From the NCBI GenBank assembly GCA_963377175.1, contig CAUJNA010003046.1:566538-630537 (forward strand): 64,000 bases of DNA, read 5' to 3'. Shown here one piece after another: positions 32,437 through 40,741 of the stretch. Positions within the stretch are counted from its first letter, which is position 1, and each line of letters opens with the position of its first letter. The DNA comes from Effrenium voratum. Its lineage: Eukaryota > Sar > Dinophyceae > Suessiales > Symbiodiniaceae. Under the pieces are notes generated by a model. It was not told the DNA's origin. It ran no database searches and saw nothing but the letters and a program-made list of their open reading frames with translations. A program made the position numbers and the translations under genes.

Positions 32437-35208
32437 TTATTTATTTTTTTCTTTTTTAAATTCCTTAATTTCTTTTTCTAATTTTTCAACTTTATCTATT
32501 ACTTCAAGTAAAGCTTTATGTAATAATATTGGTACTTTTGTATATTCAATACCTAAATATTCGCGACTGCTATGAACTACATTACTAATTTCTTTTGGAA
32601 CTGCTTTTAATAAATCATCAGCAATATAACCTATGTGGATTGCATCCTTATCGTCTCTATCTTTTCTTTTGAATTTTTTAGGTTTGAATTTCTTAATCAT
32701 ACTAATACAATTACTTTTAAGTAAATCTACATCATATTTTAATCTTGCATCAGAATTATCTATTAGACTTCCATTTATAGTTACAGTTCCAGCAGTAATA
32801 TCAATAGCATCACCTGAAGCATCTTGAATATCATTAACAAATAATGTTTTTGTATTAACAACTGTTACATTTTCATTAAAAGTTGATGTAGCATTATTTG
32901 TAAAACTTCCAGTATTTACTGTAGTTCCAAATGTCTTATCAATAGATAATAAAACTGAAGGTGTACTTGAAGCATCTGAAACTCTAAAAGCTGTGTTTGA
33001 TGTTCTGAATATTACATCAATTGTAGATAAATTAGTTCCATCATGATAAGTTGATATTTCCGATGTTCCCATTTTAATATCAGTTCCAGTAGTCATTGAA
33101 ATATTATTTAAAAATGAAACCGTTGTTAAATCGAATGATTGAATGGTATTAGTTGCTAAATATGCATTTTGAACTGCTAAGTTAGTATCAACGGTCACTA
33201 ATGTTCCACCATTAGGTGCTATATGATTGCTTCTTAATGCTCCATTAGTTTTAACATAAACATCATCAGCAAATAAATTACCCATAAAATCAGCAGTAGC
33301 AGTATTAAAAGTCCATCCAGTAGAAATATTAACTGCTCCAACTATATTAGATTGAACGGCAGGGTCTCCACAAATAAATCTAATTGAAGAATTAGCATCA
33401 CTATTCCTCATATCAAAAGATGAAAAAGCACTAACATATCTATATAATTCACAATTTGTATCAATTGTTAATTTACCATAAGTAGCAATATTAACATTAT
33501 CACAATTAACATCAGCATTCGTATAAATATTTCCTAACACATCTATAGGTTTACTAAAAATTGTTTTATTAACTAATCCATCACACATCATATATTGATT
33601 GCCGGCATTAGTAATATCGCCAACAGAAAGAGCAACAAAATTAGGATGATGCATATAAAAACCTTCTATTGCATCTGGTGTATATGTTTCTAAGTATGGT
33701 TCTAATCCATTTATTGAAGTATTGATATTATCTATTTTTGTTTTAATATCCGTTGAAAAATCATTATTTGTAAATAAATTTCCTTTCATATAAACAGCAC
33801 CTTCGAAATATGATGTTCCGTGCATCTGCGCAAAATTATATGAAGTATGAACATTACCATTAATTGTAATTCTTGAAGCATTATTAGGTCTTCCAATAAT
33901 AACATCTCCTGTATTCCATCCTAGCCATAGTCGATAAGGAGTAGCCCCTTGTAAACCTTGATAAGAGTCTAACTGACATCCTCGTTTAAACTCGAGTCTT
34001 TGGTTACTAACTGCGTCCTGGATTCTAAATATTGGATTAGTATTATCTGTTAAACTAAGTATTAATGGAGAGTTTACTGTTTGCGCAGTTGTATTAACTT
34101 TGTCTAATTTTTGACTTATTACTGTATCTTGTGCGCTATCATTTGTAATTATTGAATTAATTGTATTTGTATTTCCTGTTATTAATCCTGATAAATTATC
34201 TGACTGTAAAACATATCTAGCATCAGAACCTGCTATGTCTAAAATAGATGAACACGAAAATAAACCTGATACTTGTAAATTAGATAATATTGTAGTATTA
34301 TGATTTAATAATATTTTATCATTTTGAAAAGTTGAAGAATTATTAATTTCTACATTCCCAAAACCTCTTTGATTTAAAAACATAGTTGCTCCACTTAAGT
34401 TTCCATAAACATAACTATCAAAATAATTATTATACATTTCAAAGAAATTATTATAATTTCCAAAATTTGCTATTTTGAAAATTGAAGTAGTTGTTATATT
34501 ATGAATTAATGTATTATTTAATACTGATGTATTTAATTTATCTGTTAATAAATTATTAGTTGTTATTTTATTGTAATATAAATTACTATCAAATGAACCT
34601 GTTTGTAATTGAGATATTAAATGAGAATTTGATGAAATATTATTAAAATTAGTTGATACAGTAGAATTTAAATTATTTATTAAATTTGTATTTGAAGAAA
34701 TATTATTAAAATTTGTATTAATTAAATTAGTATTAGAACTAATATTATTAAAATTAGTTGTCATAGTAGAATTCAAATTATTTATTAAACTTGTATTTAA
34801 TGAAATATTATTAAAATTTGTATTAATTAAATTAGTATTTGAAGAAATATTATTAAAATTAGTTGTCATAGTAGAATTTAAATTATTTATTAAACTTGTA
34901 TTTAATGAAATATTATTAAAATTTGTATTTGAAGTTATTGTCAGATTACCTATTAAAAAAGAATTTGAACTAATATTATTTGATAATACATTAATTTCTG
35001 TTTTGTCATATGTTTCAGTTATATCATAAAAATTAGCGTTTATCTGTTCCTTTGTGTAAGTATCTGCTTGGTCTGCTTTACTATCTAATACTGTTTGAAT
35101 GTCAGATTTACTCGCGTAAAGGTCTTCTATATCATTGACTGCTCCATCTTTTACTTGTCTAATTCTATTTGCTGTAATATCAAAGATATTCATTAAGTTT
35201 TTGCTCAT
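32437..35208 (-). CDS. Large fibre/spike protein with C-terminal peptidase S74 chaperone, 923 aa
   Basis: The N-terminal ~240 residues contain recurring asparagine-rich segments of the type 'NNISSNTNLINNLNS', consistent with a trimeric coiled stalk. The middle is a β-rich shaft with Thr/Ser/Asn repeats. The C-terminus carries the intramolecular chaperone signature of phage tailspikes and endosialidases: 'NSDARLK' (Ser about residue 819, the expected self-cleavage serine of the Ser-Lys dyad), then 'HIGYIADDLLKAVPKEI', then a terminal coiled coil ('VIDKVEKLEKEIKEFKKE'). S74 domains trimerise the fibre and then cut themselves off. This is probably the receptor-binding fibre at the capsid vertices. 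It is the longest structural gene, directly downstream of the major capsid gene and on the same strand. Confidence 0.88.
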   Translation of the reverse strand: MSKNLMNIFDITANRIRQVKDGAVNDIEDLYASKSDIQTVLDSKADQADTYTKEQINANFYDITETYDKTEINVLSNNISSNSFLIGNLTITSNTNFNNISLNTSLINNLNSTMTTNFNNISSNTNLINTNFNNISLNTSLINNLNSTMTTNFNNISSNTNLINTNFNNISSNTNLINNLNSTVSTNFNNISSNSHLISQLQTGSFDSNLYYNKITTNNLLTDKLNTSVLNNTLIHNITTTSIFKIANFGNYNNFFEMYNNYFDSYVYGNLSGATMFLNQRGFGNVEINNSSTFQNDKILLNHNTTILSNLQVSGLFSCSSILDIAGSDARYVLQSDNLSGLITGNTNTINSIITNDSAQDTVISQKLDKVNTTAQTVNSPLILSLTDNTNPIFRIQDAVSNQRLEFKRGCQLDSYQGLQGATPYRLWLGWNTGDVIIGRPNNASRITINGNVHTSYNFAQMHGTSYFEGAVYMKGNLFTNNDFSTDIKTKIDNINTSINGLEPYLETYTPDAIEGFYMHHPNFVALSVGDITNAGNQYMMCDGLVNKTIFSKPIDVLGNIYTNADVNCDNVNIATYGKLTIDTNCELYRYVSAFSSFDMRNSDANSSIRFICGDPAVQSNIVGAVNISTGWTFNTATADFMGNLFADDVYVKTNGALRSNHIAPNGGTLVTVDTNLAVQNAYLATNTIQSFDLTTVSFLNNISMTTGTDIKMGTSEISTYHDGTNLSTIDVIFRTSNTAFRVSDASSTPSVLLSIDKTFGTTVNTGSFTNNATSTFNENVTVVNTKTLFVNDIQDASGDAIDITAGTVTINGSLIDNSDARLKYDVDLLKSNCISMIKKFKPKKFKRKDRDDKDAIHIGYIADDLLKAVPKEISNVVHSSREYLGIEYTKVPILLHKALLEVIDKVEKLEKEIKEFKKEKNK

Positions 35209-35214
35209 AATATT

Positions 35215-35242
35215 ATATTATTAATTAGAAAATTAATAATAT
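35215..35242 (-). promoter_or_regulatory. Perfect 12-bp stem-loop with TCTA, between capsid stop and fibre start
   Basis: ATATTATTAATT (35,215–35,226), loop AGAA, AATTAATAATAT (35,231–35,242). On the minus strand the loop edge reads TCTA (35,226–35,229), 17 nt before the fibre ATG. It may act both as the 3' end of the capsid transcript and as the late promoter of the fibre gene. Confidence 0.6.
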
Positions 35243-35255
35243 CATATTTTTTTAT

Positions 35256-36635
35256 TTAATCATAAAATGTTACAGAATTTGAACGGATTTCAAGAATGCA
35301 CTCATGAACCAAGAGCATATAAATTCTCTCGGCCATTTTACCAGCACCGCTATATAATGTTGAGCCCTCCATCGCCTTTATTTTCACTACCATATTTGAG
35401 TTATTTTTAAGGTTCATACCAGTATAATTTGCACTTTCTAATTTCTGCAAATTAAACCCATACATAAAAGCGTGAGACCTGTAATCTTCTGCACTAACTA
35501 ACATTGGTTTATCAGCACAATGCATAAGATGGGCATATGCTTCACGAACACCTTGAATTTCTTGACTTGGAATAACTTGATTACCGATTATCAAAGAAGC
35601 AGATAAATCATGCTCTGGGTCATAACGTCCTTTATCACCTGTTACATGTGCCAGTGGATGATACATAAAGTTATATGGTTTCAATAATTCCCCGTATCCG
35701 CCTACATAACCCTTTTGAGTCGCATTTGAAAAAGAAATAAACAGTTTATTTAATTTAGACACATTACGGACAATAGTTGTGAATATTTCAGTTGATGTTG
35801 ATGCTGTTTGTTCTTGTAGGGTTTCAGTTTCAAAAGTAATAGGGAGAGAACCAGTTTCTAAAATTTTTGCATACTCTGCATATAAGCTATCGTCAAGAGT
35901 ATAGACATTACCCTTAAATAAAGGTTTTGTAACTGACCAAGTGATACTTGTATTTGCATCAGTAAAAAGTCCTGTTCTATTAACAATTGGTTTTAATACA
36001 TCAGTTGTTAAATATAATTCAACTGTTATTGGACAATAAGATAAAGGTATCCAGTTTTCACAAGTCTTGAAAAATTTTAAATTTAAATCAAAATAGACAT
36101 TAGCACTTTTACCTTCTTTAATTCCTTTATAATTACCATTGGTTACATTTCTAGTTACTGCTTGGGTAGTAGAAGTTCCAGTAGCATCACAAACTAAAAA
36201 CCGTCCATCATGATTGAGTAGAGTATTTCCAAAACCTAATGCTTCATCAATTCTTTTTTCTTCTGATGATTTTAATACATCTTTCATAGCACTTGCACGA
36301 GAAAGAGAATTTAAATCACATACAATGACATCACCCATTAACACACGCACCCTATCAAAGAAACCGGCTGTATCAATTGGTCTAAGTTCGTGATTTTCTG
36401 TGTTATCAGCGTTGTTTAGAGTAAATCCTAATAATAGAGATGGTGTGGACAACCATTGGTTAGGTGGTCCAGTAATGTTAAATCTAATTACAGAATTTGT
36501 ATCAGCGGTATAAGTAGAAACCGATGAAGGATAAAAGTTTTTACTTTCTTTTGAACGGACATAAGAACCGCCATCTTTTAATTTAAATCTTAAATTCTTT
36601 TCAACAAGGACATCTTCTATTTCCAGAGTTTCCAT
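35256..36635 (-). CDS. Double-jelly-roll major capsid protein, 459 aa
   Basis: Recognised by its PLV/Polinton-type layout. A short N-terminal arm leads into 'VIRFNITGPPNQWLSTPSLL' at about 50–69, then 'DTAGFFDRVRVLMGDVIVCD', the conserved helix-strand that begins the interior of the first jelly roll, and later strands ending in 'YMLLVHECILEIRSNSVTFY'. Length fits the 400–550 aa range of PLV capsid proteins. It forms the hexagonal trimeric capsomers of an icosahedral shell. A TCTA motif (36,653–36,656) lies in the loop of a TAATAAT/ATTATTA hairpin 17 nt before the ATG. No protease gene is seen, so capsid processing by an adenain-like enzyme is not expected. The exact PLV lineage cannot be judged by eye. 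Confidence 0.85.
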   Translation of the reverse strand: METLEIEDVLVEKNLRFKLKDGGSYVRSKESKNFYPSSVSTYTADTNSVIRFNITGPPNQWLSTPSLLLGFTLNNADNTENHELRPIDTAGFFDRVRVLMGDVIVCDLNSLSRASAMKDVLKSSEEKRIDEALGFGNTLLNHDGRFLVCDATGTSTTQAVTRNVTNGNYKGIKEGKSANVYFDLNLKFFKTCENWIPLSYCPITVELYLTTDVLKPIVNRTGLFTDANTSITWSVTKPLFKGNVYTLDDSLYAEYAKILETGSLPITFETETLQEQTASTSTEIFTTIVRNVSKLNKLFISFSNATQKGYVGGYGELLKPYNFMYHPLAHVTGDKGRYDPEHDLSASLIIGNQVIPSQEIQGVREAYAHLMHCADKPMLVSAEDYRSHAFMYGFNLQKLESANYTGMNLKNNSNMVVKIKAMEGSTLYSGAGKMAERIYMLLVHECILEIRSNSVTFYD

Positions 36636-36652
36636 CTTTATATATTTAATAA

Positions 36653-36656
36653 TAGA
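36653..36656 (-). promoter_or_regulatory. TCTA motif of the major capsid gene
   Basis: TAGA on the plus strand, 17–21 nt before the capsid ATG, in the loop of a TAATAAT/ATTATTA stem. Confidence 0.55.
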
Positions 36657-36683
36657 AAATTATTATATTATTCTACTATTAAA

Positions 36684-36875
36684 TTAATTTATTTTAAAGT
36701 GTGAATAATCTATAACTTCTTTTTTAGATTTTTTATTTAATAGTTTTTTAGATTTATTTTTAATATTATTATTTTCAACCTTATAATTAGGTTCGTCTTC
36801 TACAATCTTTTTAATGTCTTCATAACTGACTTTCTTTTTAGGATTTATAGTATTTTTTATATCATTATTAGGCAT
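36684..36875 (-). CDS. Small lysine-rich protein, 63 aa
   Basis: Highly basic and asparagine-rich, with a 'KNKSKKLLNKKSKK' tract at about residues 39–52. It sits between the lipase and capsid genes on the same strand; its leader has the variant TCTTATATATAATG rather than TCTA. A DNA-condensing virion core protein would suit its charge and position, but there is no family match. Confidence 0.55.
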   Translation of the reverse strand: MPNNDIKNTINPKKKVSYEDIKKIVEDEPNYKVENNNIKNKSKKLLNKKSKKEVIDYSHFKIN

Positions 36876-36886
36876 TATATATAAGA

Positions 36887-37546
36887 CTACAAAATTTCCT
36901 TTACAGGTTCAATGCTTCTTGATACGTCCTTGCCAGTATCACCATATAATGAGTGTTGATGATTTGTTAATGGGTTAAAACCTCCTCTATTTGATGTTAT
37001 ACTGCCTCTATCTAAAATACTGACTATATCACCAAAATTTCTTAGGCTTGTGTAGTTGTCATTATTTTTGTTTGACATTGAAACAAAAGGAGCGCCGTAA
37101 GTTGTCAAATGTTTAATATTATTATTAAGATTTTCTTTTAGATATTTAGAACTCGCACTACTACCCAATGAATGACTAATCACTTCGGTTACATTATGGT
37201 TTTCATCAAGTATATCGCTAATATCTCTATACCTTTCACTGTATGAACTTAAACCAAATGGAATTGTAATATCACTTAAAATATCATTAATATTTGATTT
37301 AATATTAGACTTACCAAATGTCCCAGCAACATATAGTTTATTATTATCCAAATAATAACCTTTACCATTTGTATATGCTTTGTTTAATCCTTCTGTGTCA
37401 GATAAATTATTATTATATTTAGGTTTGAATAATGATTTTTCTTGTTGAATTTCATTAATTATTTTTCTATACATTTCGCTATGTCCTTGATGGAGTGGAT
37501 TATACGATTTTAAATTACCTTCTTTTAAATAATATTTATATTTCAT
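36887..37546 (-). CDS. Class-3-lipase-like α/β-hydrolase, 219 aa
   Basis: Carries the lipase elements in order: nucleophile elbow 'SHSLGSS' (Ser126; usual form GHSLGG), then 'TTYGAPFVS' about 24 residues later, as in Lipase_3 proteins (Y-T-x-G-x-P-x-V), then 'FGDIVSILDRG' with the candidate catalytic Asp173, and a His near 196–198. Lipase-fold enzymes are known accessories of PLVs and virophages and may act on membranes during entry or exit. Replacement of the first Gly of the G-x-S-x-G elbow by Ser is unusual and might affect activity. It shares a divergent promoter palindrome with the minor capsid gene. Confidence 0.72.
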   Translation of the reverse strand: MKYKYYLKEGNLKSYNPLHQGHSEMYRKIINEIQQEKSLFKPKYNNNLSDTEGLNKAYTNGKGYYLDNNKLYVAGTFGKSNIKSNINDILSDITIPFGLSSYSERYRDISDILDENHNVTEVISHSLGSSASSKYLKENLNNNIKHLTTYGAPFVSMSNKNNDNYTSLRNFGDIVSILDRGSITSNRGGFNPLTNHQHSLYGDTGKDVSRSIEPVKEIL

Positions 37547-37589
37547 TATATTAATATTGATATTTTTTATCTAATTAATTAATATAATG
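37544..37589. promoter_or_regulatory. Divergent promoter: 12-bp inverted repeat including both start codons
   Basis: CATTATATTAAT (37,544–37,555) and ATTAATATAATG (37,578–37,589) are exact reverse complements, each containing one gene's ATG. The loop carries TCTA (37,570–37,573), 13 nt before the minor capsid ATG. The lipase gene on the other strand has no exact TCTA here. Confidence 0.65.
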
Positions 37590-38420
37590 AACTTTCGTAA
37601 AATATATATTGATACACGACATAGAAATCTAAATGAAAGTTTAAGCACTTCTGACTTTGTTATAGATTTACCAGAAACACAAGAAACAGGAGCAAAGACA
37701 AAACTATACGTCCACGAATTATCACTACCTAATACTATTTATCCTATTGAAGAAAATGTAAATAATAGATTATATGTATCATTAGGAGGAATATTAACAG
37801 GAGCACCCGTATATTATTTTATTGTAGCACCAGATAAAGGTAGTTATGTAGGCAGTGAATTAGCAACTGAATTACAAAATAAATTGAATACTGCTACCAA
37901 TGGAACTGATGGAAATAGTGACTTTTTTAGTTGTAGTTATTCATTAAAAACAAATACTATAACTATAACTGTTAATTATGTTTCTTACTTTTTCGTAATT
38001 CATACTGATAAAGAATTGCAAACTAACTACAGTTTTAGTGTTGATTATGACAGAAGCCACACAATGTCTATTAACAATGTTTTAGGAAACACTGTTGAAA
38101 AAATCAATTTTGCGCCTGACCCTTTCGTTAGTGGTTTTGTTAATTTATTACCAATGAAAAATATTTACTTAACCAGTGATAGTTTAACTAATGGCAACCA
38201 ACTAGCACCTTATGGAGTTGCTCGTGTACTAAAGAAAATTCCTATTACTGCTGGATTTGGTAATGTAATCTATGATAATGAGATTTTAATGAATGACGCT
38301 AATGATGTTTCAATGAGACATTTAAGACGCTTACATTTTAAATATGTTGATAGTTTTGGTAAAACTGTAGATTTACATGGGGCAGATTCGTCCTTCTCCC
38401 TTACCTTTGTTGAGAGTTGA
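37587..38420 (+). CDS. Minor capsid (penton) protein, 277 aa
   Basis: Matches the minor capsid protein of PLVs. It has an N-terminal 'RKIYIDTRHRN' and 'STSDFVIDLPE', a β-rich body, and the C-terminal signature 'HLRRLHFKYVDSFGKTVDL' (from about 245) followed by 'HGADSSFSLTF', the usual 'D-x-x-G-x-x-V-D-L-H-G' ending of this family. It is expected to form pentons at the capsid vertices. It lies divergent from the lipase and opens the long plus-strand gene block. The call rests on family resemblance and on its position near the major capsid gene. Confidence 0.82.
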   Translation: MNFRKIYIDTRHRNLNESLSTSDFVIDLPETQETGAKTKLYVHELSLPNTIYPIEENVNNRLYVSLGGILTGAPVYYFIVAPDKGSYVGSELATELQNKLNTATNGTDGNSDFFSCSYSLKTNTITITVNYVSYFFVIHTDKELQTNYSFSVDYDRSHTMSINNVLGNTVEKINFAPDPFVSGFVNLLPMKNIYLTSDSLTNGNQLAPYGVARVLKKIPITAGFGNVIYDNEILMNDANDVSMRHLRRLHFKYVDSFGKTVDLHGADSSFSLTFVES

Positions 38421-38429
38421 AAAGCATAT

Positions 38430-38512
38430 ATTAAATATTTTAATATAAATATTTGTTATATACTAATTATATTAAAATATTTTAATATAAATATTTATTA
38501 TATACTAATTAT
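38430..38512 (+). repeat. Tandem 41/42-bp repeat in the leader of the next gene
   Basis: Two adjacent copies (38,430–38,470 and 38,471–38,512) of attaaatattttaatataaa-type sequence, each containing AAATATTT-TAATAT-AAATATTT dyads and ending 'tactaattat' before the ATG at 38,513. This doubles whatever 3'-end or promoter element the unit contains; the promoter box is TACTAATTAT rather than TCTA. Confidence 0.75.
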
Positions 38513-39094
38513 ATGGTTAAAAATATTGAAATAGTAGATGTAGGCAGTGAAAATAATGAAGCACCTAAAGAAGTAGAAGACAGTAAAGAAGAACCTATTA
38601 TTAATGAAGAAAGTAAAGAAGTAGAAACTAATAATATTATAAATGAAGAAAATAATAAAGACAATACACCAGATAATAATATAGACGAACCACCAAAGCA
38701 AGAATTAAAATCTAAAACATACTCAACTGAAAAAGTGGAATGTCCAAAATGTAAAAAATATTTAACAAAATACACTTTCAGATATCGTCATAACTGTAAT
38801 GGAATACCAGTTAAAAAAGAACCAGACCCTAACAAAGTTGTTCGAAGAAAAATTATGCATCCACAACAAGCAGAAGAGTTTAAAGATGATGTCTGTAATA
38901 GAGTGAAGGATAATTTACCAAAAGTTGATGAACAAGAAATAGAAAGACGCGTTGAAGAACGATTGAAAAAACATTTAGAAACAACAGCTAACAAAGTGTT
39001 TGAAACTGCAAAAGATAGATATATTAATATGAAGGTAGAGCGAGATAATAAAAATAAACAGAAAATTAATAATTTAGCAAATAAAATTATTTAA
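38513..39094 (+). CDS. Acidic zinc-finger protein with coiled coil, 193 aa
   Basis: Residues 1–70 are strongly acidic and Asn-rich. A compact zinc site follows (Cys77, Cys80, His93, Cys95 in 'CPKCKKYLTKYTFRYRHNC'), then a long charged helix (about 130–193) likely to form a coiled coil. No named family. It follows the minor capsid gene and precedes the three-gene cluster with the shared N-terminal module; a virion-internal or scaffold role is possible but unsupported. Confidence 0.65.
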   Translation: MVKNIEIVDVGSENNEAPKEVEDSKEEPIINEESKEVETNNIINEENNKDNTPDNNIDEPPKQELKSKTYSTEKVECPKCKKYLTKYTFRYRHNCNGIPVKKEPDPNKVVRRKIMHPQQAEEFKDDVCNRVKDNLPKVDEQEIERRVEERLKKHLETTANKVFETAKDRYINMKVERDNKNKQKINNLANKII

Positions 39095-39098
39095 TCTA
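39095..39098 (+). promoter_or_regulatory. TCTA late-type promoter motif of the 39,113 gene
   Basis: TCTA 14 nt before the ATG, directly after an AATAATTT/AAATTATT stem-loop that overlaps the end of the upstream gene. Confidence 0.5.
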
Positions 39099-39112
39099 AT
39101 TATTATTATATA

Positions 39113-39573
39113 ATGATTATTGATAAAAAACAATTGCTTATGCACCGTAGAGAAATTTATGACAACGTTGTAAATAGAATAACAGAACCACAAAATAAAG
39201 ACAAACCGAATATCAGTGATGTTATTGATAGAAAAGCAGTTTTTGAAACAAACAAACCAAAAAAGAAGAATAAATATAAATCAACTCAACATTACTATTA
39301 TGAAGGAGACAACAAGGCACACCAACCTAATTACACATATTTGAAAGAATTACAAGAACAATTAGAACTCATAGCGCTAAAAAAGATTATGCTGTATTTC
39401 AAAATAAAAGAAGATATCAAGAAGAAGCACAGGCTTATTTTAATGAAATCCAAAGGTTGGAAAGTGAAAAATTGAGACATCACCCATCAAGTGAAACAGG
39501 TAAATCCTATTCAGAAATGATTAAGAAGAAGAAAGGAATAATCAATCAATTAAGACAAGATTTTGATTTTTGA
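39113..39573 (+). CDS. Frameshifted gene with slippery A-AAA-AAG site; shared N-terminal module
   Basis: The first frame (39,113–39,475, 120 codons) begins like its two downstream neighbours ('HRREIYDNVVNRI', then 'ISDVIDRKAVFE'). After 39,385 it turns into unnatural sequence, while the −1 frame continues a charged coiled coil ('KDYAVFQNKRRYQEEAQAYF' to 'GIINQLRQDF') to a stop at 39,571–39,573. The break coincides with the heptamer A-AAA-AAG (39,379–39,385) in the correct phase for −1 ribosomal slippage, giving a product of about 153 aa. Two readings are possible: programmed −1 frameshifting, or loss of one A from an A7 run (mutation or assembly error). Function unknown. Confidence 0.62.
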
Positions 39574-39596
39574 AAAAAAAATAATTAAATTAATTA

Positions 39597-39621
39597 ATTA
39601 GATTAATAAATATAATCTAAT
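39597..39621 (+). promoter_or_regulatory. Stem-loop carrying TCTA before the 39,637 gene
   Basis: ATTAGATTA (39,597–39,605) pairs exactly with TAATCTAAT (39,613–39,621). TCTA is at 39,616–39,619, 17 nt before the ATG. It also lies 23 nt after the −1-frame stop of the upstream gene and so may serve as its 3' end. Confidence 0.55.
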
Positions 39622-39636
39622 TAATTTAATATACTA

Positions 39637-40707
39637 ATGAGATTAGACAATGCACAGATGAAAACATTAAAATCTCAATTAAGATTAAGACCGTCTTATA
39701 ATGAACTGATAAAGGAAATTACAAAGGAAGAATTTAAAAATAAGAATATAAGAGATGTAATAGACAGAAACGCTTATTATTTTCGTGATAGTCCATTAGG
39801 AACAGTGTATGATAATAATACAGTAGATTTGAGACAGCAACACTTTAAAAAAATGGTAGATGGAGAAAATCAAGCAAAATATTTTGATATATCGAAGGAT
39901 GATGAAATGGATGATTTAAGAGACGGTTCAATACAAACACTAAGTGCCACAATGGATGATGCAGAGGAACACCACGAACGACAAATCAGTCAAATTTCAA
40001 AAAGACTTAGTAGTGAACAAATAGCAGACCTACACCAACGAGCACAACGAGCAAGACAATTAGATGAAGATGACTGGCAGTCAGTAGCAACCGCAAAGTC
40101 AAGTGATGATTTACCGCCATTGGAAGATTTACAACCAAAAAGAGTTTCAAATTTACAAAAAGCAAGAGCAAGATTGCAATTGAAACGATTTATTGATGAA
40201 GATAAAGACAGTCCTGAACCAAAAAGAGTTTCAAATTTACAAATAGCAAGAGCAAGATTGGAATTGAAACGATTAGATGACGAAGATAAAAACAGTCCTG
40301 AACTAATAGAAATAAAAGAAGCAGAAAAAAGAATAGAGCAAAAAATGGACACCGCTGGCAGTTCATCCACATTACCAGCAAGACAAACAAGAACACATAA
40401 GGAAACTATTGACTATTCAACTGATATAAACCATTGGAAGGGAAGCACAGTAAAAGAAGAAGACATATTATTTCAATTATATTTAAGAGGAGCAGGACTT
40501 ACTGAAGAACAGGAACAACAATATTCAAACACAAAGAAAAAGGGGAAAGGTAAAAAGGAAACTGGTAGAACTTATTTAGTTGGACTGGTGGAGAAGCTTA
40601 TAAACAGCGGAAAATGGACAACAGAAGTAAATGATGAATTGTTAAGAAAAAGACTGAACGATTGGAAAGATATGAAAGGAAAAGGCAAGGCAACAAAGAA
40701 CAAATAG
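39637..40707 (+). CDS. Hypothetical protein with shared N-terminal module and 28-residue repeats, 356 aa
   Basis: The N-terminus contains 'LRLRPSYNELIKEI' and 'IRDVIDRNAYYFRDSPLG', the fullest version of the module also seen in the 39,113 and 40,742 genes. Two tandem 28-residue repeats start at residues 167 and 195 ('PKRVSNLQKARARLQLKRF' / 'PKRVSNLQIARARLELKRL') and are strongly helical and basic with acidic linkers. The C-terminus has 'TYLVGLVEKLINSGKWTTEV' and a lysine-rich tail. I do not recognise the family. Neighbourhood and repeated helical architecture suggest a virion-internal or scaffolding protein. Confidence 0.68.
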   Translation: MRLDNAQMKTLKSQLRLRPSYNELIKEITKEEFKNKNIRDVIDRNAYYFRDSPLGTVYDNNTVDLRQQHFKKMVDGENQAKYFDISKDDEMDDLRDGSIQTLSATMDDAEEHHERQISQISKRLSSEQIADLHQRAQRARQLDEDDWQSVATAKSSDDLPPLEDLQPKRVSNLQKARARLQLKRFIDEDKDSPEPKRVSNLQIARARLELKRLDDEDKNSPELIEIKEAEKRIEQKMDTAGSSSTLPARQTRTHKETIDYSTDINHWKGSTVKEEDILFQLYLRGAGLTEEQEQQYSNTKKKGKGKKETGRTYLVGLVEKLINSGKWTTEVNDELLRKRLNDWKDMKGKGKATKNK

Positions 40708-40741
40708 ATAATTTTACATAATTTATCAATAATTATATAAA

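Noticed and set aside
38498..38994. Minus-strand frames opposite the acidic zinc-finger gene
   Set aside because: Antisense shadows of 38,513–39,094; F/I/S-rich with no start context.
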